This document shows, one piece after another, positions 17,543 through 25,332 of a DNA stretch of 58,947 nt. The position numbers were made by a program, and so were the translations under genes. The stretch comes from Thermoanaerobaculales bacterium (GTDB lineage: Bacteria > Acidobacteriota > Thermoanaerobaculia > Thermoanaerobaculales > Sulfomarinibacteraceae): contig JARFRM010000299.1 in the NCBI GenBank assembly GCA_029287235.1, forward strand, positions 1 through 58,947, given 5' to 3'. Every line of letters starts with the position of its first letter. The first letter of the stretch is position 1. Under the pieces are notes generated by a model. The model had not been told where the DNA came from. It made no database searches and worked only from the letters and a program-made list of their open reading frames with translations.

Positions 17543-18400
17543 TCAGTCGAACCGGACGCTCTCGGTGGCCATGGCCGAACAGGCCTCGGGGAGAATCCGG
17601 TAGCTCTTGCCGAAGTAATCGATCGGCGCCTTTGCCAACCAACCGGCCTCGATGAGGGGCTCCCAGGTCTCGGGACATACTCCGTAGCGCGCCATCCAAT
17701 CGCCGAGAAGGGGGTTGAGCAGTTCCTCATCGCGGGACGCGACGAGGCGGTAGATCTGCTTTTCGCAGACTGCTCGGTCGTAGTCGGTCTTGGCCGTCTC
17801 CCGAACCTCGATCCAGTACGAAATCGCCTTGTCGAACGACCACTCCTCCTCATCCTCGCTCCACGCGGCGAGAAAACGTTTGAGCCGATGGGGAGAGCCC
17901 GGGATGGCGGCCGCGACCTTCAGATAGCGCAGGGCGTTGGCCATGTCACGGTAGCGGATGTACATGTCCCAGGCCGCCGCCTCGGCGATCTCGTGATTGG
18001 CGGGCATGTTGCGCAGGGCCTTGTCGAAGAGGCGAATGACGGCCTTTTTGTGGACATCTTCATCGGTGTTCGGCAGCTGAATGATCAACGCACCGACCCG
18101 GTAGGCGTCGTGGTAGAGCGGGTCGAGGTCGGTGATGAGATCGTAGATCGTCTCCAGGTAGAGAAAGCGATCGTTGATGCCGTACTGGGCGTAGTATTGA
18201 ATCGACCACAGGTAGAGAACATCGGCAACGAATCCGGCATTGCCGAGGCTCGTCAACCGGAGCATCTCCGCACTCGGCAGGTAGAGCAGCTTCCGACCCA
18301 ACGGATCCGGGCGCTCGACCCGTTGAAGCGCGCGTTCGGCCAGCACCGTTCCGGCGAGGAGAACGGCCACCACGAGCAACGCACCTGCGACACGCTTCAC
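17543..18400 (-). CDS. Membrane-anchored helical-repeat (TPR-like) protein coupled to an ABC-2 exporter
   Basis: 285 residues from GTG 18400, which overlaps the permease stop as GTGA; an ATG 30 bases upstream in frame is an alternative. One N-terminal membrane segment (VAGALLVVAVLLAGTVLAE) is followed by alpha-helical repeats: GFVADVLYLWSIQYYAQYG, LITDLDPLYHDAYRVGALII, ALRNMPANHEIAEAAAWDMY. The pattern matches an uncharacterised TPR-like family often seen beside ABC exporters. It probably sits outside the inner membrane and may assist the exporter. No catalytic motif is visible. The C-terminus has Cys residues (YDRAVCEKQIY, GVCPETW, EACSAMA) of unknown role. Confidence 0.6.
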   Translation of the reverse strand: MKRVAGALLVVAVLLAGTVLAERALQRVERPDPLGRKLLYLPSAEMLRLTSLGNAGFVADVLYLWSIQYYAQYGINDRFLYLETIYDLITDLDPLYHDAYRVGALIIQLPNTDEDVHKKAVIRLFDKALRNMPANHEIAEAAAWDMYIRYRDMANALRYLKVAAAIPGSPHRLKRFLAAWSEDEEEWSFDKAISYWIEVRETAKTDYDRAVCEKQIYRLVASRDEELLNPLLGDWMARYGVCPETWEPLIEAGWLAKAPIDYFGKSYRILPEACSAMATESVRFD

Positions 18401-19164
18401 TGCAGGTCTTTCCCTTCGAATCGCAGACATGCGAGAAAGAGAACCAACGCGGAGAAGACGAGGCCATAGACCACCGCGAGGCCGACCGCGGTGGCCGGTA
18501 TCGGCAGCTGGTGGACCACCTCGGTCTTGAAATTGAACCGTTCGAGATTGGGAACCACGTAGTAGAGGAGCGAAACCAGCGTTCGACCGACCGAACCCGG
18601 CAAGTGCCGGGTCAGCAGCCAAAGATCCTGCGAGACGTGACCGACCACGAAGACCGCGAGGGTCAAGACCGATCCCAAGATGGGTTTTGTCAGCACCGAA
18701 AAGAGCGTCGCGAAGGCAACCAGGACCGCCATTTCGACCCCGATCATCGAAGTCGCGAGAAAGAGCTTCGGATCGAAGCCGCCGCCGTACAGCCACACGA
18801 AGAGCACCAGCATCACGGTCATGAGGAAGAGGTTGGCCAATACGGTGCCGAGTAGGCCGAAGTACTTACCGAGCAGGAACTGCCAGCGCCTCACCGGTTT
18901 GGCGAGGATGTAGTAGACGGTCTTGCTTTCGATCTCACGACTGATCAGTAGGACGCTCATCATCACCGCGATGAGCATCAGGAAGAACTGGATTCCAGCA
19001 AGGCCCATGTCCCTGATGATCTTGTCCTGCTCACCGACGGTGAGGATGCCGAAGAGCTTCGTGCTCGCCAGGAGGGCAACCGAAAAACCGAGGAAGAGAT
19101 AGAGGATCTTGTCGCGCAGGGCCTCGCGGAAGGTGTTGGCGGCGATGATTCGGATGGCCGTCAT
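18397..19164 (-). CDS. ABC-2 type transporter permease
   Basis: 255 residues from ATG 19164, which forms an ATGA overlap with the ATPase stop. About six membrane segments are visible; the N-terminal TAIRIIAANTFREALRDKIL is the usual amphipathic start of NosY/GldF-type ABC-2 permeases, and LLISREIESKTVYYILAKPV is the conserved elbow/coupling region. It forms the membrane channel for the adjacent ATPase. The substrate is unknown; a role in envelope assembly is as likely as drug export. The next gene is coupled by a further GTGA overlap. Confidence 0.85.
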   Translation of the reverse strand: MTAIRIIAANTFREALRDKILYLFLGFSVALLASTKLFGILTVGEQDKIIRDMGLAGIQFFLMLIAVMMSVLLISREIESKTVYYILAKPVRRWQFLLGKYFGLLGTVLANLFLMTVMLVLFVWLYGGGFDPKLFLATSMIGVEMAVLVAFATLFSVLTKPILGSVLTLAVFVVGHVSQDLWLLTRHLPGSVGRTLVSLLYYVVPNLERFNFKTEVVHQLPIPATAVGLAVVYGLVFSALVLFLACLRFEGKDLQ

Positions 19165-20087
19165 GACGCCGCTCCTTCCTCGTACTGACGCATCAGAAGA
19201 TCCTCGAGGGTGCTTCGCACCGGTGTCAGACTGACCAGACGTGCACTCTGTCGGGCAAGCTCGCTGATCAGTGCGTCCCGCTCGCCGGCATCGACCCGTA
19301 CCCATGCGGCATCGCTTCCCATCTGGGCCGACACCAGTGGCGTCGTGATGACTCTCGGGTCGAGACCGGTGAAGGTGACCTCGTAGCGCTCGACCTCTCG
19401 GGCAAGGAGATCCCGAACCGCGCCGATCTCGCGGACCGAGCCGTCGATGACCGTGGCGACCCGATCGCAGACGGTCTCCACGTCCGGGATGATGTGGCTC
19501 GAAAAGAAGACCGTCACACCCCGTTCCTTCTGGGCGAGGATGATGTCTCGGACGTCGCGGCGGCCGATGGGATCCAATCCACTCATGGGTTCGTCGAGAA
19601 TGAGCAAAGCCGGTTCCCCCAACAGCGCCTGGGCGAGGGCGATCCGTTGCAACATCCCCTTGGAGAAAACACTCATCTTCTGGTCGGCTCTGGTGTCCAT
19701 GCCGACCCGGCGGAGAACCGCCGCCACCCGATCCTCGACTTCGGTGCCGTCGACCCCCAGGAGTTCGGCAGAAAACCGGAGATACTCGCGTCCTGTGAGA
19801 TGGTTGTAGAGATACGGGTTTTCCGCCATGAACCCGATCAACCGCTTGGCTTGGATGGAGTTGTGGGCATGACCTCCGATGGAGATCTCACCTCTGTCGA
19901 GGATGACCAGGCCGGTGATGGCCTTGATCGTCGTGGTTTTTCCGGCGCCGTTGGGACCGAGGAATCCAAAGATCTCCCCCCTTTCGACTTCGAGGCTGAG
20001 GCCCTTGAGGACCTCGACCGCCCGTTCGAAGAGGCCGGGGTGAAATGTCTTCCAGAGATTGTCGACCCGCAGCTGAACGTCGGACAT
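19161..20087 (-). CDS. ABC transporter ATP-binding protein
   Basis: 308 residues with GGAGG before the ATG. Walker A GPNGAGKTTT, Q-loop GFMAENPYLYNHLTGREYL, signature FSKGMLQRIALAQALLG, Walker B LLILDEPMSGLDP, D-loop and switch His FFSSHII are all present. The class is CcmA/NatA-like (ABC-2 exporters). Residues ~220-308 form an extra domain with DLLAREVERYEVTFTGLDPR, typical of the C-terminal extension in this group. It energises the permease encoded at once downstream. Divergent from divIVA across a 195-base gap. Confidence 0.92.
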   Translation of the reverse strand: MSDVQLRVDNLWKTFHPGLFERAVEVLKGLSLEVERGEIFGFLGPNGAGKTTTIKAITGLVILDRGEISIGGHAHNSIQAKRLIGFMAENPYLYNHLTGREYLRFSAELLGVDGTEVEDRVAAVLRRVGMDTRADQKMSVFSKGMLQRIALAQALLGEPALLILDEPMSGLDPIGRRDVRDIILAQKERGVTVFFSSHIIPDVETVCDRVATVIDGSVREIGAVRDLLAREVERYEVTFTGLDPRVITTPLVSAQMGSDAAWVRVDAGERDALISELARQSARLVSLTPVRSTLEDLLMRQYEEGAAS

Positions 20088-20282
20088 GAATCCTCCAGCA
20101 CGGCGGCCTCGCCAGGCGACGACCGCTCGCGAGGAGTATATCCGAGGGGGAAAGACTCCGATCGCAGAGACGGCCGCTTGATCGCGGGCTCAAGCAGCCC
20201 AAGAAGTTCGAGAACCGGAGCCCCATCACAGACATCGCACCGTTTCATGGCATACTGGATGATTGAAAAGGAGGCCTGCACC

Positions 20283-20810
20283 ATGTCCGAGCTCTCTCCG
20301 CTCGACATCCTCGGCAAGAAGTTCGTCATCAAGTTTCGTGGCTACCCCGCCAACGAGGTCCACGAGTACCTGACCGAGATCGCCGGCTCAATGGAGTCGT
20401 TGATGCGGGAGCGTGGCGAGCTCCGCCAACGAGTCCATCGGCTCGAAACCGAGCTCGCCTCCTTCCGCGAGCGCGAGGCCGCCCTTCACCAAGCACTGGT
20501 CGCCGCTCAACGGACGGCGGAGACGACCATGGAGACGGCCCGCGACGAAGGTCAGAAAATCATCGAGGACGGACACGGCCTCGCCGATCGTCTGGTCGAG
20601 GAAGCCAACGCGCGGGCCCGCAAGATCGACGGCGTGATCCAACAGCTTCGAGAGCGTCGCCGTGAAACCAGATCCGAGTTGATCCGCATGGTCGAGCTCC
20701 TCCAGGGCCTCATCGATGACGATCGCTCCCGCGAGCGGGACGAGCGGACGACTCCCCAGATCGCGGTCCTCTCACCCAAGGGGGAGAAAAGCGGGGAAAA
20801 ATCGGGATGA
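20283..20810 (+). CDS. DivIVA-family coiled-coil protein
   Basis: 175 residues; AGGAGG lies 7-8 bases before the ATG. SPLDILGKKFVIKFRGYPAN followed by EVHEYLTEIAGSMESL is the DivIVA N-terminal membrane-curvature-binding domain (LDI..k.F....rGYd..eVdeFL). The rest is a long coiled coil (ELRQRVHRLETELASFRERE onward to ~residue 150) with a charged tail. DivIVA-type proteins mark the poles or division site and recruit partners. It is coupled by an ATGA overlap to hutI, an unexpected partner. The open frame extends far upstream, but the family domain begins exactly at this ATG. Confidence 0.85.
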   Translation: MSELSPLDILGKKFVIKFRGYPANEVHEYLTEIAGSMESLMRERGELRQRVHRLETELASFREREAALHQALVAAQRTAETTMETARDEGQKIIEDGHGLADRLVEEANARARKIDGVIQQLRERRRETRSELIRMVELLQGLIDDDRSRERDERTTPQIAVLSPKGEKSGEKSG

Positions 20811-22066
20811 GCCTTCTCATCCGGGGTGCTCACCAGCTGGCCACACCCATCGGAGATTCGACGCGGCGAGGGGGTGATTTCGGCCGACTGGCGATTGCTC
20901 CTCGGGCCGTCATTCGCTGCGAGGGCACCGATGTGGTCTTTGTCGGTGACGCCGCCGAGCAGGAACTGAAGTTCCCGCCTCCACAGCAGATCCTCGATGC
21001 CGCCGGCGGTTGCGTCATCCCCGCCTTTGTCGATCCCCATACGCACCCGGTGTGGGCGGGCTCACGGGAGCAGGAGTTCAACCGCCGCCTCGCCGGCGAG
21101 TCCTACATGGAGATCGCGCGCTCGGGGGGCGGGATCAACGCTACCGTCCAGGCCACAAGGGCCGCGTCGTTCGAGACGCTCCTCGATGGAACCCTCACAC
21201 GCCTCGACACCTTCCTCGAACACGGAACCACGACCGTGGAGGCCAAGTCGGGCTATGGCCTGGATCTGGCCACCGAGGTCAAGATGCTCGAGGTCATCGC
21301 GGCGGCCCAACGCGCTCACCCCGTGGATCTCCACCCCACGTGTCTCGCCGCCCATGAGGTCCCCATCGAGCACCGCGATGATCCCGAGCGTTGGGTCAAC
21401 GCGCTGGTGGAAGAGATCCATCCCAGCATCGCCCGCCGCGGACTCGCCGAAGCGGTGGACGTGTTCTGCGAAGACGGTGTCTTCGATATCGAGCAGACCC
21501 GCCGCCTCCTGGCCGACGCCGAAGCGTTCGGCTGGAGAATCCACCTCCACGCCGACGAGCTGACACCTCTTGGAGGAACCGAGCTGGCGGTCGAGTTCAA
21601 GGCCCTGTCTGCCGACCACCTCATGTGCATCACCGATCGGGGAATCGCCGCCCTGGCTGAATCGGAGACCATCGGAGTTCTGCTTCCGGGGACCTCGTTC
21701 TTTCTTCGATCCGACTACGCGCCGGCCCGAAAAATGGTGGAGGCCGGTTGCGCCGTCGCCCTGGCCACCGACTGCAACCCTGGTTCCTCGCCCACCGAAT
21801 CCATGCCGACAATCCTCGCCCTTGCGACCCTCGAGATGGGTCTCACCATCGAGGAGGCGCTGACCGCCGCCACTCTCAACGCTGCAGCCGCCATCGGTCG
21901 GGCATCGGAGCTCGGATCCATCGAGGAGGGCAAGAGGGCGGATCTGGCGATCCTGAGCGGTGCGAGCTATCACCACCTGGTCTACCACTACGGCGTCAAC
22001 CCCATCCGCCACGTGGTCAAATCGGGCAAGGTCGTCGTGAAGGACGGGATTCGGGTGAGCCGTTAG
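20807..22066 (+). CDS. hutI: Imidazolonepropionase
   Basis: 419 residues. The amidohydrolase metal motif VDPHTHPVWAGSREQEF, conserved EAKSGYGLD, LAAHEVP, LHADEL and ALATDCNPGSS are diagnostic of HutI. It hydrolyses 4-imidazolone-5-propanoate to N-formimino-glutamate, step three of histidine breakdown, in the cytoplasm. No hutH, hutU or hutG is in the window; instead it is coupled (ATGA) to divIVA. The last codon and the stop (CGT TAG) are formed by the first unit of the heptamer array that begins at 22061, so the C-terminus may have been set by that element. Confidence 0.93.
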   Translation: MSLLIRGAHQLATPIGDSTRRGGDFGRLAIAPRAVIRCEGTDVVFVGDAAEQELKFPPPQQILDAAGGCVIPAFVDPHTHPVWAGSREQEFNRRLAGESYMEIARSGGGINATVQATRAASFETLLDGTLTRLDTFLEHGTTTVEAKSGYGLDLATEVKMLEVIAAAQRAHPVDLHPTCLAAHEVPIEHRDDPERWVNALVEEIHPSIARRGLAEAVDVFCEDGVFDIEQTRRLLADAEAFGWRIHLHADELTPLGGTELAVEFKALSADHLMCITDRGIAALAESETIGVLLPGTSFFLRSDYAPARKMVEAGCAVALATDCNPGSSPTESMPTILALATLEMGLTIEEALTAATLNAAAAIGRASELGSIEEGKRADLAILSGASYHHLVYHYGVNPIRHVVKSGKVVVKDGIRVSR

Positions 22067-22181
22067 CCGTTAGCCGTTAGCCGTTAGCCGTTAGCTGTTA
22101 GCCGTTAGGCTCATCACAAATCGTGCCCTTGGAGGCAACCCTGTGATGGAGCTAATGGCTAAACGCTAATAGCTAAAAGCT
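22061..22181. repeat. Inverted heptamer-array element 1 (TTAGC/GCTAA type)
   Basis: Left arm: seven tandem 7-mers CGTTAGC (22061-22109; one unit is TGTTAGC, the last ends GG). Loop 22110-22150 begins TCATCACA and ends TGTGATGGA, which are themselves nearly complementary. Right arm: GCTAATG, GCTAAAC, GCTAATA, GCTAAAA (22151-22178). The arms are reverse-complementary at the TTAGC/GCTAA core of every unit, so a long hairpin can form. Read on the minus strand it aligns with elements 2 and 3, so it is inserted in the opposite orientation. It fills the space between the convergent 3' ends of hutI and the YmdB-like gene. Confidence 0.85.
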
Positions 22182-22196
22182 TTGCGTCTTCGCGGT

Positions 22197-22991
22197 TTAA
22201 CTCACATCCACCTTGACCCTGCGGATCGCGGTGGCCCTGCCCGTGGTCTCATCCGCGTCAACGAGCGCGCCTCGGAGCTGGATGTCGCGTTTGGCCGGTT
22301 CGAAAGGCCTCGGTGTGTTGTAGAGGAATCGCTCGAGCACCTTGGCCGGCTTCATCCCGATGATGGACTCGTACGGCCCGGTCATACCCACATCGGTCTG
22401 AAACGCCGTCCCCTGAGGCAGGATCCGTTCGTCGGCGGTCGGGACATGGGTGTGGGTGCCGAGAACCGCGGTCGCTCGCCCGTCGAGGTACCAACCCATG
22501 GCCTGTTTCTCCGATGTCGCCTCGGCGTGCATGTCGACCAGAATGATCTTCGCTCCCGGATGAGCCGACGCGATCTCGTCGAGCACCGCATCGGCCTTCC
22601 GAAACGCGTTGTCGATGGGCGGCATCATGGCCTGGCCCTGGAGGTTGACCACCGCCACCGGCACGCCGGTGGCCGTTTCCTCGACGCACCACCCACGCCC
22701 CGGATTGCCCTCCGGATAGTTGGCGGGGCGCAGCAGGCTCGGGTGCGCATCCAAGAGCGGAACGCCCTCCTTTTTGTCCCAGACGTGGTTGCCCGTCGTC
22801 CAGACATCCACCGGAAAGCGCTCGAGTTCGGAGAGCACCGCGGCCGTGATACCGAACCCGCCGGCCGCGTTCTCCACGTTCGCGACCACAAAATCGACCT
22901 GCTCGCGATCGACCAGGGACTCGAGACCCCCGGCGACCGCCTTGCGACCGGCCGACCCCATGATGTCGCCGACAAAAAGAAGTCGGATCAC
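22197..22991 (-). CDS. Metallophosphoesterase of the YmdB family (TIGR00282)
   Basis: 264 residues from GTG 22991, giving the canonical start [18 protein letters not shown]; the GTG overlaps the rny stop (GTGA). The calcineurin-like metal motifs are [30 protein letters not shown] and [15 protein letters not shown], exactly those of YmdB, a 2',3'-cyclic nucleotide phosphodiesterase known to modulate RNase Y-linked processes in Bacillus. Coupling to rny fits that. No membrane segment. I give the family rather than a precise substrate because it has not been tested here. Confidence 0.92.
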   Translation of the reverse strand: MIRLLFVGDIMGSAGRKAVAGGLESLVDREQVDFVVANVENAAGGFGITAAVLSELERFPVDVWTTGNHVWDKKEGVPLLDAHPSLLRPANYPEGNPGRGWCVEETATGVPVAVVNLQGQAMMPPIDNAFRKADAVLDEIASAHPGAKIILVDMHAEATSEKQAMGWYLDGRATAVLGTHTHVPTADERILPQGTAFQTDVGMTGPYESIIGMKPAKVLERFLYNTPRPFEPAKRDIQLRGALVDADETTGRATAIRRVKVDVS

Positions 22992-24562
22992 CGAGCGTAC
23001 TCCACAGCGCGGGTTTCTCGGATGACCGTCACCTTGATCTGACCGGGATAGGTGAGCTCCGCCTCGACCTTCTTGGCGACATCGCGGGCGAGCCACACGG
23101 CCTTGTCGTCACCGATCTTCTCACTCTCGACGATGATCCGAAGTTCGCGACCGGCCTGGATGGCGTACGCCTTTTCGACGCCCTCGAAATCGGTGGCCAT
23201 GCCCTCGAGCTTTTCGAGGCGCTTGATGTAGTTCTCGAGGATTTCGCGTCGCGCGCCCGGACGGGCCGCCGACAGAGCGTCCGCCGCCGTCACCAGGACC
23301 GCCTCCACCGAGTGTGGATCGTAGTCGCCGTGATGACACTCCATGGCGTGGATCACCTCGTCGCTCTCACCGTACTTCCTGAGCATTTCTCGGCCGAGCT
23401 CGAGGTGGGTGCCGTCCATCTCGCGGTCCACCGCCTTGCCGATGTCGTGGACCAGACCGGCGCGCTTCGCGACCTCGGCATTGGCGCCGAGCTCCGCCGC
23501 CATATGGTTGGAGAGCCATGCCACTTCCATGGAGTGCTTGAGCGCGTTCTGGCCATAGGACGATCGGAACTGGAGGCGACCGATGAGCTTGTGAAGCTCG
23601 GGATGGATGTCGGGAATCCCGACTTCGAGCGCCGCGGCTTCACCATCGGCGAGGAGCTTCTCATCCATCTCCGCCTTGACCTTGCCCACCAACTCCTCGA
23701 TCCGTCCCGGGTGGATACGGCCGTCCTGGATCAGGCTTTCAAGGGCGCGTCTCGCAATCTCACGCCGCACCGGCTCGAAGCACGAGAGGATCACCGCCTC
23801 CGGAGTGTCATCGACGATGAGATCGACGCCGGTGGCCTGCTCGAAGGCGCGGATGTTGCGCCCCTCACGGCCGATGATCCGACCCTTCATCTCGTCCGAC
23901 GGCAGGTCGACCACCGAAACGGTGCTCTCGACCACATGCTCGGAGGCGATCCGCTGAATCGCCATGGAGATCACCCGACGGGCCCTCTCCTTGGCTTTCT
24001 CGGTATTTTCCTCCTCGATCTTTCGAACCAGATTCGCGGCGTCCATCCGCGCCTCGTTCTCCAGACTCCTCAGGAGCTCCTGCTTGGCCTGTTCGGTTGT
24101 CAGCCCGGCAATCTGTTCGAGCTTGACCCGCTCCTCGGCGAGGGCCGATTCCAATTCATCGCCACGCATACCGAGCATGGTTTCTTGACTGTGGAGTTCT
24201 TCTTCGAGCTTGGCCATCGCGCTCTCGCGTTCCGCGACCTGCTCCGACCGCTCGTCGATCTCGTTCTCCTTCTCCCGGAGGGTCTGTTCGAGTCCGACGA
24301 GTTCGAGCCGCTGTCCTCGGGTCTCCCGCTCGAACTCGGTCCGCGCCGCGAGCAGCCGCTCGCGGGCCACGATTTCCACGTCCTTTCGAAGACGCTCGCC
24401 ATCAATCTCGGCTCGTGCGATGACCCTCTTTGCCTGCTTCTCGGCATTGGCGACCAGTCTGAGTGCCGCGCTGCGCGAGCGGCGCCACAGCACCCAGACC
24501 AAAACCAATCCGAGGATCGCGACCAGCAGCACAACAAGGGCTGCGATCAACCGTAAGTCCAC
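22988..24562 (-). CDS. rny: Ribonuclease Y
   Basis: 524 residues, typical length. Layout: one N-terminal membrane helix (residues 5-26), a long coiled coil (~30-210), a KH domain ([21 protein letters not shown]) and an HD domain with [17 protein letters not shown], the metal-binding [12 protein letters not shown] and [11 protein letters not shown]. RNase Y is a membrane-tethered endonuclease that initiates mRNA decay. The start is GTG preceded by AGGGGGTGG. Upstream lie 6S RNA and zapA; downstream is the coupled ymdB-like gene, an order known in several Gram-negative phyla. Confidence 0.95.
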   Translation of the reverse strand: MDLRLIAALVVLLVAILGLVLVWVLWRRSRSAALRLVANAEKQAKRVIARAEIDGERLRKDVEIVARERLLAARTEFERETRGQRLELVGLEQTLREKENEIDERSEQVAERESAMAKLEEELHSQETMLGMRGDELESALAEERVKLEQIAGLTTEQAKQELLRSLENEARMDAANLVRKIEEENTEKAKERARRVISMAIQRIASEHVVESTVSVVDLPSDEMKGRIIGREGRNIRAFEQATGVDLIVDDTPEAVILSCFEPVRREIARRALESLIQDGRIHPGRIEELVGKVKAEMDEKLLADGEAAALEVGIPDIHPELHKLIGRLQFRSSYGQNALKHSMEVAWLSNHMAAELGANAEVAKRAGLVHDIGKAVDREMDGTHLELGREMLRKYGESDEVIHAMECHHGDYDPHSVEAVLVTAADALSAARPGARREILENYIKRLEKLEGMATDFEGVEKAYAIQAGRELRIIVESEKIGDDKAVWLARDVAKKVEAELTYPGQIKVTVIRETRAVEYAR

Positions 24563-24631
24563 GATCCACCCCCTACTATGTCAAGGAGCGATCAGACCGA
24601 CCGGCATCAGGAGAAACGACTATGAAAGCTA

Positions 24632-24818
24632 AGGGGAGGCCCCCACTACGGCCGTGTGAGCAACCCTATTTGAACCTGCGCTACCACAGGTGGGCACCTG
24701 TCCCCCGCCTGTCTCCCGCCGTGGGGCAGGCATCGAAGCGAGAGAACCCGGCAACCCTTCAAATAGGTGTTGGTTCAACGATAGTTTCACTCATCACCAA
24801 CCGCGCAGGGACCTCCAA
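24632..24818 (-). ncRNA. ssrS: 6S RNA
   Basis: The 259-base gap between zapA and rny can fold, on the minus strand, into the 6S architecture. A 9-bp closing stem pairs 24808-24816 with 24635-24643. A large open bubble follows whose 5' strand contains GCGCGGTTGGTGA, resembling the conserved CGCGGUUGGUGA of enterobacterial 6S. A 10-bp stem then pairs 24758-24767 with 24665-24674 below an apical stem-loop. The length is about 187 bases, as expected. 6S RNA mimics an open promoter and sequesters the sigma-70 holoenzyme. The zapA-ssrS neighbourhood is conserved in Proteobacteria. Ends are estimated from the closing stem. Confidence 0.78.
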
Positions 24819-24821
24819 GTC

Positions 24822-25133
24822 CTAATTCTCAGCACCTGTAACATCAGGCCTCATGGCCTCTTCGACTTTCATGACGAGTCGCTCCGCTTGTTTCTCCAAA
24901 CGTTTCTGCCGGACGTCCTGATCCGTCTCACGCTCTAAAAAGAGCTCGTCAGCAATATTGAGTGCGGTCAAGACCGCGATCTTAACCGTGTCGACACTGG
25001 AGCTCCGATCGGCAACCTCACGCATCCGCGAGTCCACGAACCGGGCGATTTCCTGCAGCCGGGTCGCGTCTCCATCCGCACGAAGTCCGAGCCGTTGGCC
25101 GAAGATCTCGACTGTCGCTCGAACGGTTGCCAT
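24822..25133 (-). CDS. zapA: Cell division protein ZapA
   Basis: 103 residues. VRATVEIFGQRLGLRADGDA is the ZapA N-terminal domain, followed by RLQEIARFVDSRMREVADRS, DTVKIAVLTALNIADELFLE and a coiled-coil C-terminus. ZapA cross-links FtsZ protofilaments at mid-cell. GAAGGAGTG precedes the ATG. It is followed by 6S RNA and rny, with a ZapB-like coiled-coil gene about 1.8 kb upstream beyond a plus-strand membrane-protein gene. Confidence 0.9.
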   Translation of the reverse strand: MATVRATVEIFGQRLGLRADGDATRLQEIARFVDSRMREVADRSSSVDTVKIAVLTALNIADELFLERETDQDVRQKRLEKQAERLVMKVEEAMRPDVTGAEN

Positions 25134-25155
25134 TCGTCACTCCTTCCCATTGATG

Positions 25156-25183
25156 AGTATACAGTATCGAATCCGGGTCTCAC
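25156..25183 (-). promoter_or_regulatory. Candidate promoter of the zapA-6S-rny unit
   Basis: Minus strand: TATACT (25156-25161) as a -10, with GTGAGA (25178-25183) 16 bases upstream as a partial -35. The start would be near 25149, 16 bases before zapA. The -10 is good; the -35 matches only four positions. Confidence 0.35.
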
Positions 25184-25332
25184 CGCGATGAGCCCACACC
25201 TCCGACCGGGATTCTCAGCAAGGTCAGCGAAGGGATGGGCATCACCGGCTGCCGCAGAAGGCCGGCGAGGGGTGTGACCTCCGATCGATCATTGTCTCTG
25301 CCGACGCCACCGGTTATGGTCGTGTACAGCAG

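Noticed and set aside
22061..22181. MITE or insertion sequence with target-site duplication
   Set aside because: No flanking direct repeats of the target and no terminal inverted repeats beyond the arrays could be seen, so I keep it as a repeat element only.
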